Source: Pseudomonadota bacterium (lineage in GTDB: Bacteria > Pseudomonadota > Gammaproteobacteria > Steroidobacterales > SZUA-146). From it: a stretch of 64,000 nucleotides of DNA. Every line of letters starts with the position of its first letter. The first letter of the stretch is position 1. The translations under genes and the position numbers were made by a program. Below, piece after piece: positions 18,972 to 27,615 of this stretch. The DNA is taken from contig JBCCHD010000014.1 in NCBI GenBank assembly GCA_039028935.1, positions 25,059 through 89,058 of the forward strand. Direction: 5' to 3'. Under the pieces are notes generated by a model. It searched no databases. It was not told the DNA's origin and worked only from the letters and a program-made list of their open reading frames with translations.

Positions 18972-20513
18972 TTAGTAAGAGCCGGATTTAACGAAGTCGT
19001 CGACAATCTTCTTGAGACCGTCTTTCTCTTCGTCGCCGTAGTTACCGCTTTGCGTAATGCCATCGATCACGCTGCTGTACTTATCTTTCGCAAACGCCAC
19101 CATGGCGTTTTCAAACGCGACAATTTTGTTCTCTTCAACATCGTCGAGATAGCCGTTTTCCACGGCGTACAGTGACAGCGCCATCTCGCCCACCGACATC
19201 GGTGAGTATTGCGCTTGTTTCATCAGTTCCGTCACCCGCTTACCGCGCTCAAGCTGCTTACGCGTCGCGTCGTCAAGATCCGAGGCGAACTGCGCGAACG
19301 CGGCAAGCTCACGGTACTGAGCAAGCGCCAAACGCACACCGCCACCGAGCTTTTTAATCACTTTGGTTTGTGCTGAACCACCCACACGCGACACCGACAA
19401 ACCGGCGTTGATCGCCGGACGAATACCGGCGTTGAACAGATCGGTCTCGAGGAAGATCTGACCGTCGGTAATCGAAATCACGTTGGTCGGTACGAATGCC
19501 GATACGTCGCCGGCCTGGGTTTCAATGATCGGCAGCGCCGTCAACGAACCGGTTTTGCCTTTTACTTTGCCGTCGGTGATTTTTTCCACGTAGTCGGCGT
19601 TGATCCGCGCAGCGCGCTCAAGCAGGCGTGAGTGAAGGTAGAACACGTCACCGGGATACGCTTCACGACCCGGCGGACGACGCAGCAGCAGCGAGACCTG
19701 ACGATAGGCCACGGCCTGCTTCGACAGATCGTCATACACGATCAGCGCGTCTTCACCGCGGTCGCGGAAGAACTCGCCCATCGAGCAACCGGCATACGGC
19801 GCGATGTACTGCAGCGCTGGGGATTCGGCCGCGTTCGCCGCCACCACAATCGTGTGGTCCATGGCGCCGTGCTCTTCGAGTTTGCGCACCACGCTGGCTA
19901 CCGACGAGGCTTTCTGACCGATCGCCACATAAATGCAGACCATGTCCTGGCCTTTTTGGTTGATGATCGCGTCGATCGCCACCGCCGTCTTACCGGTTTG
20001 GCGGTCACCGATGATCAGCTCACGCTGGCCGCGGCCGACGGGCACCATGGCGTCAATCGACTTAAGGCCGGTTTGGACCGGCTGGTCGACCGACTGACGG
20101 GCAATCACGCCCGGCGCCACTTTTTCAATCGGCGCGCTGTGTTTGGTGTTGATCGGGCCTTTGCCATCAATGGGACGACCCAGTGCATCGACCACGCGAC
20201 CAACGAGTTCGTCACCCACTGGCACTTCAAGAATTCGGCCAGTGGTTTTGACTGTGTCGCCTTCCGAAATGTGTTTGTAGTCGCCCAGCACCACGGCACC
20301 GACGGAATCTTGCTCAAGGTTGAGCGCCATGCCGAAGGTGTCGCCGGGAAACTCGAGCATTTCAACGTACTGCACGTCGGCGAGACCGTGGATGCGAATA
20401 ATGCCGTCGGTCACCGCGATAACGGTCCCCACGTTACGAGCTTCAGCGGCAGACTCGAAGCGCTCGATGCGCTGCTTGATCAGATCGCTGATTTCGGATG
20501 CCTTAAGTGACAT
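18972..20513 (-). CDS. atpA: ATP synthase F1 alpha subunit
   Basis: The 513-residue non-catalytic nucleotide-binding subunit. The start is supported by GAGGAAA just upstream of the ATG. The P-loop is [15 protein letters not shown] and the arginine finger region is [13 protein letters not shown], where the Arg completes the active site on beta. The N-terminal crown begins [20 protein letters not shown], the membrane-proximal part that contacts delta. Length matches the E. coli protein. A long open frame on the other strand (19632-20510) is a codon-bias shadow and is not a gene. Confidence 0.98.
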   Translation of the reverse strand: MSLKASEISDLIKQRIERFESAAEARNVGTVIAVTDGIIRIHGLADVQYVEMLEFPGDTFGMALNLEQDSVGAVVLGDYKHISEGDTVKTTGRILEVPVGDELVGRVVDALGRPIDGKGPINTKHSAPIEKVAPGVIARQSVDQPVQTGLKSIDAMVPVGRGQRELIIGDRQTGKTAVAIDAIINQKGQDMVCIYVAIGQKASSVASVVRKLEEHGAMDHTIVVAANAAESPALQYIAPYAGCSMGEFFRDRGEDALIVYDDLSKQAVAYRQVSLLLRRPPGREAYPGDVFYLHSRLLERAARINADYVEKITDGKVKGKTGSLTALPIIETQAGDVSAFVPTNVISITDGQIFLETDLFNAGIRPAINAGLSVSRVGGSAQTKVIKKLGGGVRLALAQYRELAAFAQFASDLDDATRKQLERGKRVTELMKQAQYSPMSVGEMALSLYAVENGYLDDVEENKIVAFENAMVAFAKDKYSSVIDGITQSGNYGDEEKDGLKKIVDDFVKSGSY

Positions 20514-20597
20514 GGTTTTTTCCTCTTAATTGTCGGTGCGACGGCCAATGCCATCGCGCTTATATTCTTGCAGTGCCGGTATACGTCCGGCGTATTG

Positions 20598-21134
20598 CTA
20601 GTCGGCGAGATTGCCCGCCATTTTGTCCAGGCGCCCGCGCACCGTGCCGTCGATGATCAAATCACCGGCCTTGATCAGCGCGCCACCCAGCAAGGCTGGA
20701 TCGGTGTTAAACGTCATGCGCACATCGCGACCGAGCTTACGCCGCAGTGACTCACCCAACCGAGACTTATGGTCGTCTGACATCGGCTCAACCGACGTCA
20801 CTTCCACATCGACCGAGTTCTCAGCGTCAATTTTCAGTAGCTCAAACTGTGCCGCGATATCCGGCAAAGCCGAGACTCGGCCATTTTCCGCGAGCAGTTT
20901 AATCAAATTGATGCCGGCTTCGTCCAACCCGCCGCCGGCCACGTCGGCCACGGTGTCGGCCACCTGTCGCGCGGTGGCTTTGGGATTGGCAATAAAACTG
21001 GTCATGTCGGCGTCCGCCGCAATGGTTGCCAGGGTGTTGAGCATCTCGGACCAGCGGTCGAGCTTGCCACCGTTAAGCGCGAGCTCAAACACCGCTTTGG
21101 CGTAAGGTCGCGCGATAGTGCTGAGATCGGCCAC
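20598..21134 (-). CDS. atpH: ATP synthase F1 delta subunit
   Basis: The 178-residue delta subunit, which joins the peripheral stalk to the top of F1. The N-terminal helical domain begins with the conserved STIARPYAKAVFELAL, and the C-terminal part has SLRRKLGRDVRMTFNTDPAL LGGALIKAGDLIIDGTVRGR spread over two neighbouring segments, the standard signature. Its start codon overlaps the end of atpF by a base at 21134, pointing to translational coupling. Nothing is unusual. Confidence 0.96.
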   Translation of the reverse strand: MADLSTIARPYAKAVFELALNGGKLDRWSEMLNTLATIAADADMTSFIANPKATARQVADTVADVAGGGLDEAGINLIKLLAENGRVSALPDIAAQFELLKIDAENSVDVEVTSVEPMSDDHKSRLGESLRRKLGRDVRMTFNTDPALLGGALIKAGDLIIDGTVRGRLDKMAGNLAD

Positions 21135-21604
21135 TAGATTTCCGCCGCCAGTTTCGAGAGGAGATCATTGTGCGCATCGGCATCGATCTCACGTTGGAGA
21201 ATTTTTTCAGCGCTCGCCAATGCAATCGCGGAGACCTGACCACGCAGATCGTCTTTCGCGCGATTAATTTCCTGCTCGATTTCCGACTTCGCCGCCGAGA
21301 GCTGTCGCTCGCGTTCTTTGATCGCGTCGGTTTTCGCCTCCTCGACAATGCCGCCAGCGCGTTTGGTCGCACTTTCAATAATGTCCTGGGCCTGCGTTCG
21401 CGCTTCGGCAATCAACGTCTTCGCTTCGGCCTCCGCCTCGGCTTGCGCTTCGATCGCGCGCTCACCAGCGGCCAAACCTTCCGCGATTTTTTCGCGTCGT
21501 TCATCAAGTGCCTTCATCAAAGGCGGCCAGACAAACTTTGCGCAAAAGAGCGCAAACATAATGAAGGCGATCGTTTGGGCGATCAGAGTGGCATTAATAT
21601 TCAC
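21134..21604 (-). CDS. atpF: ATP synthase Fo b subunit
   Basis: The 156-residue b subunit forming the peripheral stalk. It starts with GTG at 21604 (reading [20 protein letters not shown]), preceded by TAGGAG at six bases, and has a single N-terminal membrane helix ending at [20 protein letters not shown]. The rest is a long, Ala/Glu-rich coiled coil (for example [20 protein letters not shown]). Length equals that of E. coli b. A 223-base gap to atpE is longer than usual and contains a hairpin listed separately. Confidence 0.96.
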   Translation of the reverse strand: MNINATLIAQTIAFIMFALFCAKFVWPPLMKALDERREKIAEGLAAGERAIEAQAEAEAEAKTLIAEARTQAQDIIESATKRAGGIVEEAKTDAIKERERQLSAAKSEIEQEINRAKDDLRGQVSAIALASAEKILQREIDADAHNDLLSKLAAEI

Positions 21605-21622
21605 AACTAGCTCCTAAAGGGG

Positions 21623-21638
21623 GTGTCGCTAACGACAC
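21623..21638 (-). promoter_or_regulatory. Hairpin in the atpE-atpF spacer
   Basis: GTGTCG and CGACAC, separated by four bases, form a perfect six-base stem in the leader of atpF, a few bases before its ribosome site TAGGAG. The following CCCCCTTT is not a terminator tract. It could tune processing or translation between the c and b subunits, which are needed in very different amounts. Confidence 0.45.
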
Positions 21639-21827
21639 TGCTTTAATCCGTGTGGATGTTCGCAACAAGTGAATCGGTTCTTCCCAACAGCAACAGTGAC
21701 GATCCTCTGCTGACAGAGCGGCTCACATCGCATGTCCGAGCCGTCAAGAAACCGGATTCAGCCGGTGCGCCCGCGACTACGCGAGCACACCTGACACAAA
21801 CCGAACAAACCGGTGGATTCGGATCGG

Positions 21828-22106
<279 letters not shown>

Positions 22107-22147
22107 CTAAACAATGCCCACCACGGGCTTTCTTAAAATAAAAATGC

Positions 22148-23167
22148 TCAATGATGCTGACTGGCCAAACCCAGATACACGATGGTCAGCATCATGAATA
22201 CGAAGGCCTGCAGCACAATCACCAAAATATGAAAAATTGCCCACATGAGATGCAGCAACATGCCGCCTTGCGGAATGAGTACACCGCTACCGGCTAGCGC
22301 GATCGCCACCGCCATAATGACAACCAGGCTAATCACGAAGGGCCAGGTCGAGATCTTGCCTTTCACACGAAGAATGGTCGCCACAATAATGAGCGCCATT
22401 GCAATCCACGGCACAACGGATGCAGTGCCTTCCGACGCGGCGTTAGCGCCCATGATGGCAATCAATATAAAGATCAGTTCGCCCGCATAGAGATTGCCGA
22501 ACAGTCGCAGCGACAGCGACACCGGCTTAGCGATAAAGGCGACCGTTTCGAGAATCAGGTTAAATGCCACGACAAACGGCCAAAAGATCAAACCAACGCC
22601 TTTGGACGGTGGCGAGATGGGGTGCGCCCAGAATTCTTTACCGAACTCCCAAGCACCTTTGTGCTTGAGGCTATAGAAAATAATGAGCATGAATACTGTG
22701 ATTGACATAGCAAACGTAATGTTCACATCGGTCGTCGGCACCACTTTCATGTAGGGAATGCCTGCCGCCAGGGCGAGTTCAGGGATCCAATCTACGGGCA
22801 CCAGATCCATGAGGTTCATCAAGAACACCCAAACAAATACGGTCAATGCTAACGGCGCAATGAATCGGCTCTTGGCGTTGAAGCCGTCCTCCACACTCTT
22901 ATTCACGAAATCGATAATCATTTCGAGGAAGGCCTGCCAGCGCGTCGGCACGCCATCGGTGGCGGTTTTTGTCAAGCGACTAAAGACGAATAGAAAGAGA
23001 CCGCCCAGAAAAATCGCCCAAAACATCGAGTCGACGTTGATGGTCCAGAAATTGCCGTTGCATTCATTCCAAACCCACGCGCCATCGACCTTACAAACCT
23101 GTAAGTTTTGCAGGTGGTGTTGAATGTATTCGCCTGAAGTGGCTGGGCCGTGTTCACTCGCTGCCAT
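22148..23167 (-). CDS. atpB: ATP synthase Fo a subunit with extra membrane insertion
   Basis: The stator subunit that provides the proton half-channels. The ATG at 23167 (MAASEHGPATSGEYIQHHLQ) is chosen because it lies after the atpI stop; the frame open further upstream overlaps atpI. The product has 339 residues against 271 in E. coli. The essential Arg is residue 221 in SLSLRLFGNLYAGE, and the conserved His and Gln of the last helix are 313 and 320 in AIFHILVIVLQAF. In E. coli the Arg-to-His distance is 35 residues; here it is 92. The extra 57 residues (about 240-300) contain two hydrophobic stretches (VVPWIAMALIIVATILRVKG and ISLVVIMAVAIALAGSGVLI), so they may form an additional helical hairpin. 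All catalytic residues remain in place. Confidence 0.95.
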   Translation of the reverse strand: MAASEHGPATSGEYIQHHLQNLQVCKVDGAWVWNECNGNFWTINVDSMFWAIFLGGLFLFVFSRLTKTATDGVPTRWQAFLEMIIDFVNKSVEDGFNAKSRFIAPLALTVFVWVFLMNLMDLVPVDWIPELALAAGIPYMKVVPTTDVNITFAMSITVFMLIIFYSLKHKGAWEFGKEFWAHPISPPSKGVGLIFWPFVVAFNLILETVAFIAKPVSLSLRLFGNLYAGELIFILIAIMGANAASEGTASVVPWIAMALIIVATILRVKGKISTWPFVISLVVIMAVAIALAGSGVLIPQGGMLLHLMWAIFHILVIVLQAFVFMMLTIVYLGLASQHH

Positions 23168-23184
23168 GAAACTCTCTACTTCTC

Positions 23185-23568
23185 TTATCGTGTCAGTGCG
23201 TGTCGATCCGCGAGGATGGCCAGCCATACGCCCGCGTGCACTCCAATAAATCCGGCTAACAGTGCCCCCGCATGTAATGGCGACACCAGAAGATACACAC
23301 CCAAAAACAGCCCAAACGTCAGCAGCCATTTAAAGGCTTCGCCCACGTAGGCGGCGTTCAGCATTTTGCGAGGATTGCCAGACTGGCGCACAGCCATCAT
23401 GCGAGCGGCCAAAAACGCGCTCGGAATCACGCCGATCATTCCTCCCAACACCGCTGAATACCCGGCGACTCGCCCGGCAGCCACCAGGCCCACTATGCCC
23501 GCCACCCCGGTCAGACCGAGCTGCGCCAGCAAGATTTTTGTCACCGCATTCACGTGTGCTACTCCCAC
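23185..23568 (-). CDS. atpI: ATP synthase protein I, assembly factor
   Basis: A 127-residue membrane protein at the head of the ATP synthase operon, related to AtpI, which helps c-ring assembly. Four hydrophobic segments are visible (for example LLAQLGLTGVAGIVGLVAAG, SAVLGGMIGVIPSAFLAARM and LLTFGLFLGVYLLVSPLHAG). Sequence conservation in this family is low; the call rests on position before atpB, length and topology. It ends 17 bases before the atpB start. Confidence 0.85.
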   Translation of the reverse strand: MGVAHVNAVTKILLAQLGLTGVAGIVGLVAAGRVAGYSAVLGGMIGVIPSAFLAARMMAVRQSGNPRKMLNAAYVGEAFKWLLTFGLFLGVYLLVSPLHAGALLAGFIGVHAGVWLAILADRHALTR

Positions 23569-24157
23569 TTTTCACCGCATGGCGAACTGAAACCCAGACT
23601 GGGCGGAACGCGTCCCGTTTCCGTCATAATCGTGTTGGATTGTGACGAAAATTCAGTTATTTACCGTGCTCTACCGAGCAAGGCGCACCAGCGAAAAGCG
23701 CCGGTATTATAATGGGGGCGCTGCGGCTATACAACAACGCGCACGGAAAACTTTTCGCCTATTTTTACAGCCATTCCGCGCCTCGAATAACGGCGTTCGA
23801 GCACCGATCTGGCACTCGCGAAATCAGCCACTTACCGACTCAATTTTCATGAATCATCGATCTCCCTGCGCGATCCATTCGCCACCGTGAACGGGCAAGC
23901 GGTGCTTGCTGTGCGTATCGACCCGCCGACAAACAGCACCTGCGCAACGGTGCGCGCCGCACGATAGGATCGCGCAGACGGGTCCGTGAGGCGATCACCT
24001 AACAGGTCATACTGATTCGGGGCGCCGTTCCGGGCGGCGCGGCCAGCCCGCGTTCGAGGCCTCTGTTGTGGACGAACGCCGCGGATTATTGGGCATGACC
24101 TCGGGGCGATGTCACCGGCAACGGCGAGCTAGATTGCGCTCAGAAACGGCCGAAACA
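23569..24157. other. Non-coding stretch between atpI and parB
   Basis: About 590 bases lie between the parB stop and the atpI start. The atp promoter candidate is in the part nearer atpI. Short plus-strand frames (for example 23642-23890) have no ribosome site or recognisable product. No parS-like palindrome and no convincing parB terminator was found. Confidence 0.5.
23706..23734 (-). promoter_or_regulatory. Candidate sigma-70 promoter of the atp operon
   Basis: On the minus strand TTGTAT (23734-23729) and a consensus TATAAT (23711-23706) are separated by 17 bases, about 140 bases upstream of the atpI start codon. The -10 box is perfect, while the -35 box matches only its first three bases. 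A mapped 5' end near 23698 would support it. Confidence 0.45.
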
Positions 24158-25036
24158 CTACTTGATGTGGGCGAGAATACCTTCGAGCTCTTCCAAAGAG
24201 TTGTAATTAATCAATAACTTACCCTTCCCACCGGCGCCCTGCTGAAAGGTCACTCGTGTGCCGAGCTTTTCACTGAGCTCGTTTTCAAGTCGGCGCACAT
24301 CGTTGTCGACTGTGCGCGCGGGGGATTTTGCGGCCTCGGGTTTTGTCAGTGATTGAACGAGCCGCTCCGTTGCCCGCACGGACAGGCCACCCGCCACAAC
24401 ATCACGCGCAGCCCGCAGTTGCTGTCGACCGCTCAGTCCGAGCAGCGCCCGCGCATGGCCCATTTCAAGTTCACGCGACTCCAACATTTTCTGCACGTCG
24501 AGCTCGAGCTCCATGAGCCGCATGAGGTTACTCACCGACGCGCGCGAGCGACCCACCATCTCCGCGAGTTCCTGATGGGTACACTCAGTCTTTTGCTTAA
24601 GTTTGTAGAGGCCGCGCGACTCTTCCATCGGGTTGAGGTCTTCGCGCTGCATGTTCTCAATGAGCGCCAGCGCCGTGGCTTGCGTATCGTCAAGATCACG
24701 TACGACGGCCGGCACCTTGTCGAGCCCCGCGAGCTGCGCGGCTCGCCAGCGGCGTTCACCCGCGACGATTTCGTATTTGCCACCGGACTTAGGCCGCACG
24801 AGAATCGGCTGAGCAATGCCTTGTGACTTAATCGAATCGGCCAGCTCCTGAAGCGCCTCAGGCCGCATATCGACCCGAGGCTGCATTTCGCCACGCTCGA
24901 GTAAATCGACCGGCAGTTCTTTGAGCCCAACCGTTGCCGAGGACTCGGCCGCACCGGCGGCTGCCGGTTTGCGCCGGGCCTCACCGCTTAACAGTGCATC
25001 CAACCCGGTGCCCAGACCTTTTCGTTTTCCCGCCAT
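24158..25036 (-). CDS. parB: Chromosome partitioning protein ParB
   Basis: The 292-residue centromere-binding CTPase. The ATG at 25036 gives the family start MAGKRKGLGTGLDALLS, while the longer frame to 25153 is unsupported. Box I/II motifs are visible as VRPKSGGKYEIVAGERRWRA, the CTP-binding part, followed by ALALIENMQREDLNPMEESR and the helix-turn-helix THQELAEMVGRSRASVSNLM that reads parS. The C-terminal dimerisation domain ends GKGKLLINYNSLEELEGILA. In related bacteria parB follows parA directly; here the two are about 7 kb apart with other genes between them. Confidence 0.96.
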   Translation of the reverse strand: MAGKRKGLGTGLDALLSGEARRKPAAAGAAESSATVGLKELPVDLLERGEMQPRVDMRPEALQELADSIKSQGIAQPILVRPKSGGKYEIVAGERRWRAAQLAGLDKVPAVVRDLDDTQATALALIENMQREDLNPMEESRGLYKLKQKTECTHQELAEMVGRSRASVSNLMRLMELELDVQKMLESRELEMGHARALLGLSGRQQLRAARDVVAGGLSVRATERLVQSLTKPEAAKSPARTVDNDVRRLENELSEKLGTRVTFQQGAGGKGKLLINYNSLEELEGILAHIK

Positions 25037-25188
25037 GGTGTGCTCGCGTCTCAATGAGGGTCGACAATATAAACGTAACCGCTGGCCACAACCAGCGCAA
25101 TGTCGAGCGTGATCAGGCGATCGCCCCAACGGCTGTTGTCGGACCCTCGCCACCGATGGGCCGCGCCGCGCGACAGAACGGTGGAACG

Positions 25189-26160
25189 TTAATCGCTTAG
25201 CGGCAGCTCAATACGCGCCTGCTGACGCAGATAGTAAAGGCCCAACAGTGCGGGTGTGTCGCTGTAGATGTAATACACCGGAATCTTCGCCAAATAGTGG
25301 CGATATCGCCCTTTGTTTTCGAAGCGCGTTCGAAACGCCTGATGGTTTAGCAGACCCTGGTTCTTTTTGACGATGCCGCCACCGACATAAACCCCGCCCG
25401 ATGCGCCGAGCGTAAGCGCCAGGTTCGCACCGACATTGGCCAGGAGATTAAAAAACAGCGCAAACACCTCGAGCGCCTCGGCATCGCCTGCTTTGGCCAA
25501 CTCGCTAATGGCAGACGGCGACGCCTCTTTTTTGGAAATAAAGTGGTAGACGTTCTGCAAACCGGCACCGGACAGCGCGCGTTCGGCCGATGCGTGGCCG
25601 TATTTGTCCCGCAAATACCGACACAATGCCTCTTCTTGTTCGGTGTTCGCCGCCAGGGTGACATGCCCACCCTCGCCGGGCACAGCGAGCCAGCGCGAGC
25701 CGGTCCATACCGCACTCGACACGCCAAGACCGGTGCCCGCACCCAGCACCGCCTTAGTGGCGTAGGGCGACGGCGTGGGGTTGCCGCCGTTTTGCACCAC
25801 GTCGTCGCTGGGTAGCATCGACAATGAGTAAGCTAACGCCTCAAAATCATTGATCAGTCGAGTTTGCCGCGCGCCGACCGCATGGCTAATGTCCGAGGCC
25901 ATAAAATGCCAGTCGCGATTGAGCATATCCACCCGATCGCCATTGACCGGTCCTGCTACACCCAAAATGACTTCTTCGACCTCACCATGCTGCGCCTTTT
26001 GCCGCGCCACATAGCGATGCAGCAGCGCTTCCAGCGAGTCAAACCGGTCGTTATCAAACGCCTCAATGGCCAGCAGACCCTTTTCTGTCCCCACTGCACA
26101 CCGTGTGTGCGTACCGCCCACATCAGCAAGAAGCGTGTAAGTTGAAGTCAGCAGCGTCAA
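25189..26160 (-). CDS. glk: Glucokinase
   Basis: A 323-residue bacterial glucokinase that phosphorylates glucose to glucose 6-phosphate with ATP. The phosphate-binding loop is LLADVGGTHTRCAVG near the N-terminus, followed by LGVAGPVNGDRVDMLNRDWH with the catalytic-region residues, LINDFEALAYSL, VLGAGTGLGVSSAVW and PGEGGHVTLAA. The C-terminal adenosine part is GASGGVYVGGGIVKK. The start appears to be TTG at 26160, with GAG five bases before it; no ATG is available ahead of the first beta strand. It belongs to the Glk family and not the ROK family. It lies upstream of parB and interrupts the parA/parB pair. Confidence 0.93.
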   Translation of the reverse strand: MTLLTSTYTLLADVGGTHTRCAVGTEKGLLAIEAFDNDRFDSLEALLHRYVARQKAQHGEVEEVILGVAGPVNGDRVDMLNRDWHFMASDISHAVGARQTRLINDFEALAYSLSMLPSDDVVQNGGNPTPSPYATKAVLGAGTGLGVSSAVWTGSRWLAVPGEGGHVTLAANTEQEEALCRYLRDKYGHASAERALSGAGLQNVYHFISKKEASPSAISELAKAGDAEALEVFALFFNLLANVGANLALTLGASGGVYVGGGIVKKNQGLLNHQAFRTRFENKGRYRHYLAKIPVYYIYSDTPALLGLYYLRQQARIELPLSD

Positions 26161-26214
26161 GGTAGCTCGCGTTCAATTCAGGGAATGACCGCGAGAATGA
26201 TAGTATAGACACCA

Positions 26215-26484
26215 ATGAAAACAACACCCACGACTGACAACTGGCATGTTTACATAGTCGAATGCGCCGATCGGACTCTCTACACCGGCATCAGCACAGA
26301 CGTCGATCGACGCATCAGTCTTCATAACGCAGGCCGAGGGGCGAAGTACACGCGCGTGCGACGACCGGTCAGCTTGGTCTACCGCGAAGTCGCCTCCGAC
26401 CGTGGCAGTGCATTACGACGCGAATACGCGATTAAACAACTGTCTGCCCAACAAAAACGGCAGCTGATTCAACAACACGCGTGA
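26215..26484 (+). CDS. GIY-YIG domain protein
   Basis: An 89-residue single-domain GIY-YIG protein of the YhbQ/UPF0213 type. The two signature strands are HVYIVECADRTLYTGISTDV, and the following Arg (DRRISLHNAG) and Glu (LRREYAIKQL) fit the usual catalytic positions. Such small proteins are predicted nucleases whose physiological role is poorly known. It is on the plus strand, divergent from glk with only about 55 bases between starts, and it is the only plus-strand gene between the two par genes apart from the possible small gene at 31901. Confidence 0.88.
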   Translation: MKTTPTTDNWHVYIVECADRTLYTGISTDVDRRISLHNAGRGAKYTRVRRPVSLVYREVASDRGSALRREYAIKQLSAQQKRQLIQQHA

Positions 26485-26626
26485 ATGGCTGGGGCGCCGT
26501 GCCCCACGTCGGTAAAGGTTTGCCGAGCGGTACACCAAATGTCCGATGCCGGATACCGAACCGCGAGTACCAACGCAATCTTTCTTGCTGCGATACGACC
26601 AACACATCGTAATCGCTTGCGGCTCG

Positions 26627-27523
26627 CTAACCGACCATCGCTTTCACAGTCGTCTCGGTCGCTTGCCGTTGGGCCTCGGTGCCCACTGTTGCTTTTTTGA
26701 GCGTATTTAACTCTACGTCGGGCAGGTCCTTGGCAATATAGGGAATGTGCAGATCGGTCGGCTCGGTCGCGCTAAGCATGTGTTCAATCTGCCGTGACGC
26801 CTTGATAGACGCTTCGAGAATCGACGCGAGCTTGTTGTCGGCGGAACGCTGCTCAGCCCGATGTTGATAGGCCACCACAATCTCCTGCGGCAGCTTCCAG
26901 TGATTAACCAGCTCATGGGTAACGGTTTCGATCGAGTAGCCCAGTTTACCCACGCACAACTCTTCCATTTTGAGCTCATCGTCTTCAGTGTGTGCATTGA
27001 GCACATCACTGGTCTTCTCAGGCAGACTGCACGCCAGCGCCATCAAGCCGAGGCTGTGGCAAAGGCCAGCAATATAGGCAAACTCTCGTTCGGTTGGATC
27101 GAGGTCTTCGACCACCTTCGAGAATCGTTGTGCCGCCGCGGCCGTGTTTAGAGCTCGGTTCCAAAAGCGGTCAGAATCAAAGCCCAAGCAGGCGCTGAGA
27201 TCAAACGTTCGATTGGTCGCCAATGCAAAGGCCAGTGAACGCACGGCATCTGGCCCCAACACGCGGCCGACAACAACGCGCATGTCACTTACCGGCTCCT
27301 GCAAACCGTAGTAGGCAGAATTGGCTAAGGAAAACAGTCGCGCACTGATCGTCGGATCACCGCTTACAATATCCGCAATATCGTTACCACTAATAAATTC
27401 ATCCTGAAATCGCGCAATGATCTCCTGCGCGACATCCGGCAGCGGCGGCAAACTTCGTATCATGCTGACTAACGTGCTGGCATTGCACGTGTCGACGTCG
27501 GCGGCGGCTATTGTAGTGTCCAT
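26627..27523 (-). CDS. HDOD domain signalling protein
   Basis: A 298-residue protein consisting almost entirely of an HDOD domain, a helical relative of HD phosphohydrolases that usually lacks the metal site and serves in signalling. The typical segment is ISARLFSLANSAYYGLQEPV, followed by GPDAVRSLAFALATNRTFD and AYIAGLCHSLGLMALACSLP. An HD doublet is not seen in the expected place. The gene is immediately downstream of the large GGDEF/EAL gene in the same orientation (about 90 bases), which suggests a shared cyclic-di-GMP related role; this is inference from position. Confidence 0.85.
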   Translation of the reverse strand: MDTTIAAADVDTCNASTLVSMIRSLPPLPDVAQEIIARFQDEFISGNDIADIVSGDPTISARLFSLANSAYYGLQEPVSDMRVVVGRVLGPDAVRSLAFALATNRTFDLSACLGFDSDRFWNRALNTAAAAQRFSKVVEDLDPTEREFAYIAGLCHSLGLMALACSLPEKTSDVLNAHTEDDELKMEELCVGKLGYSIETVTHELVNHWKLPQEIVVAYQHRAEQRSADNKLASILEASIKASRQIEHMLSATEPTDLHIPYIAKDLPDVELNTLKKATVGTEAQRQATETTVKAMVG

Positions 27524-27615
27524 AATGCGTTCTCACTCATGGCTAATTGGTTTCGACGCCGTCGCGGTGCGAGCACTACGGCAGGGTCGAAACGCAGGGA
27601 AGATTAAGAAAGACC

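Noticed and set aside
19632..20510. Long plus-strand open frame opposite atpA (292 codons)
   Set aside because: It lies entirely opposite a certain gene, has His/Arg-rich composition typical of antisense frames, no domain and no ribosome site.
23569..25188. parS centromere sites near parB
   Set aside because: I looked for TGTTTCACGTGAAACA-like palindromes here and at CACGTG sites elsewhere in the window; none extended beyond a few bases.
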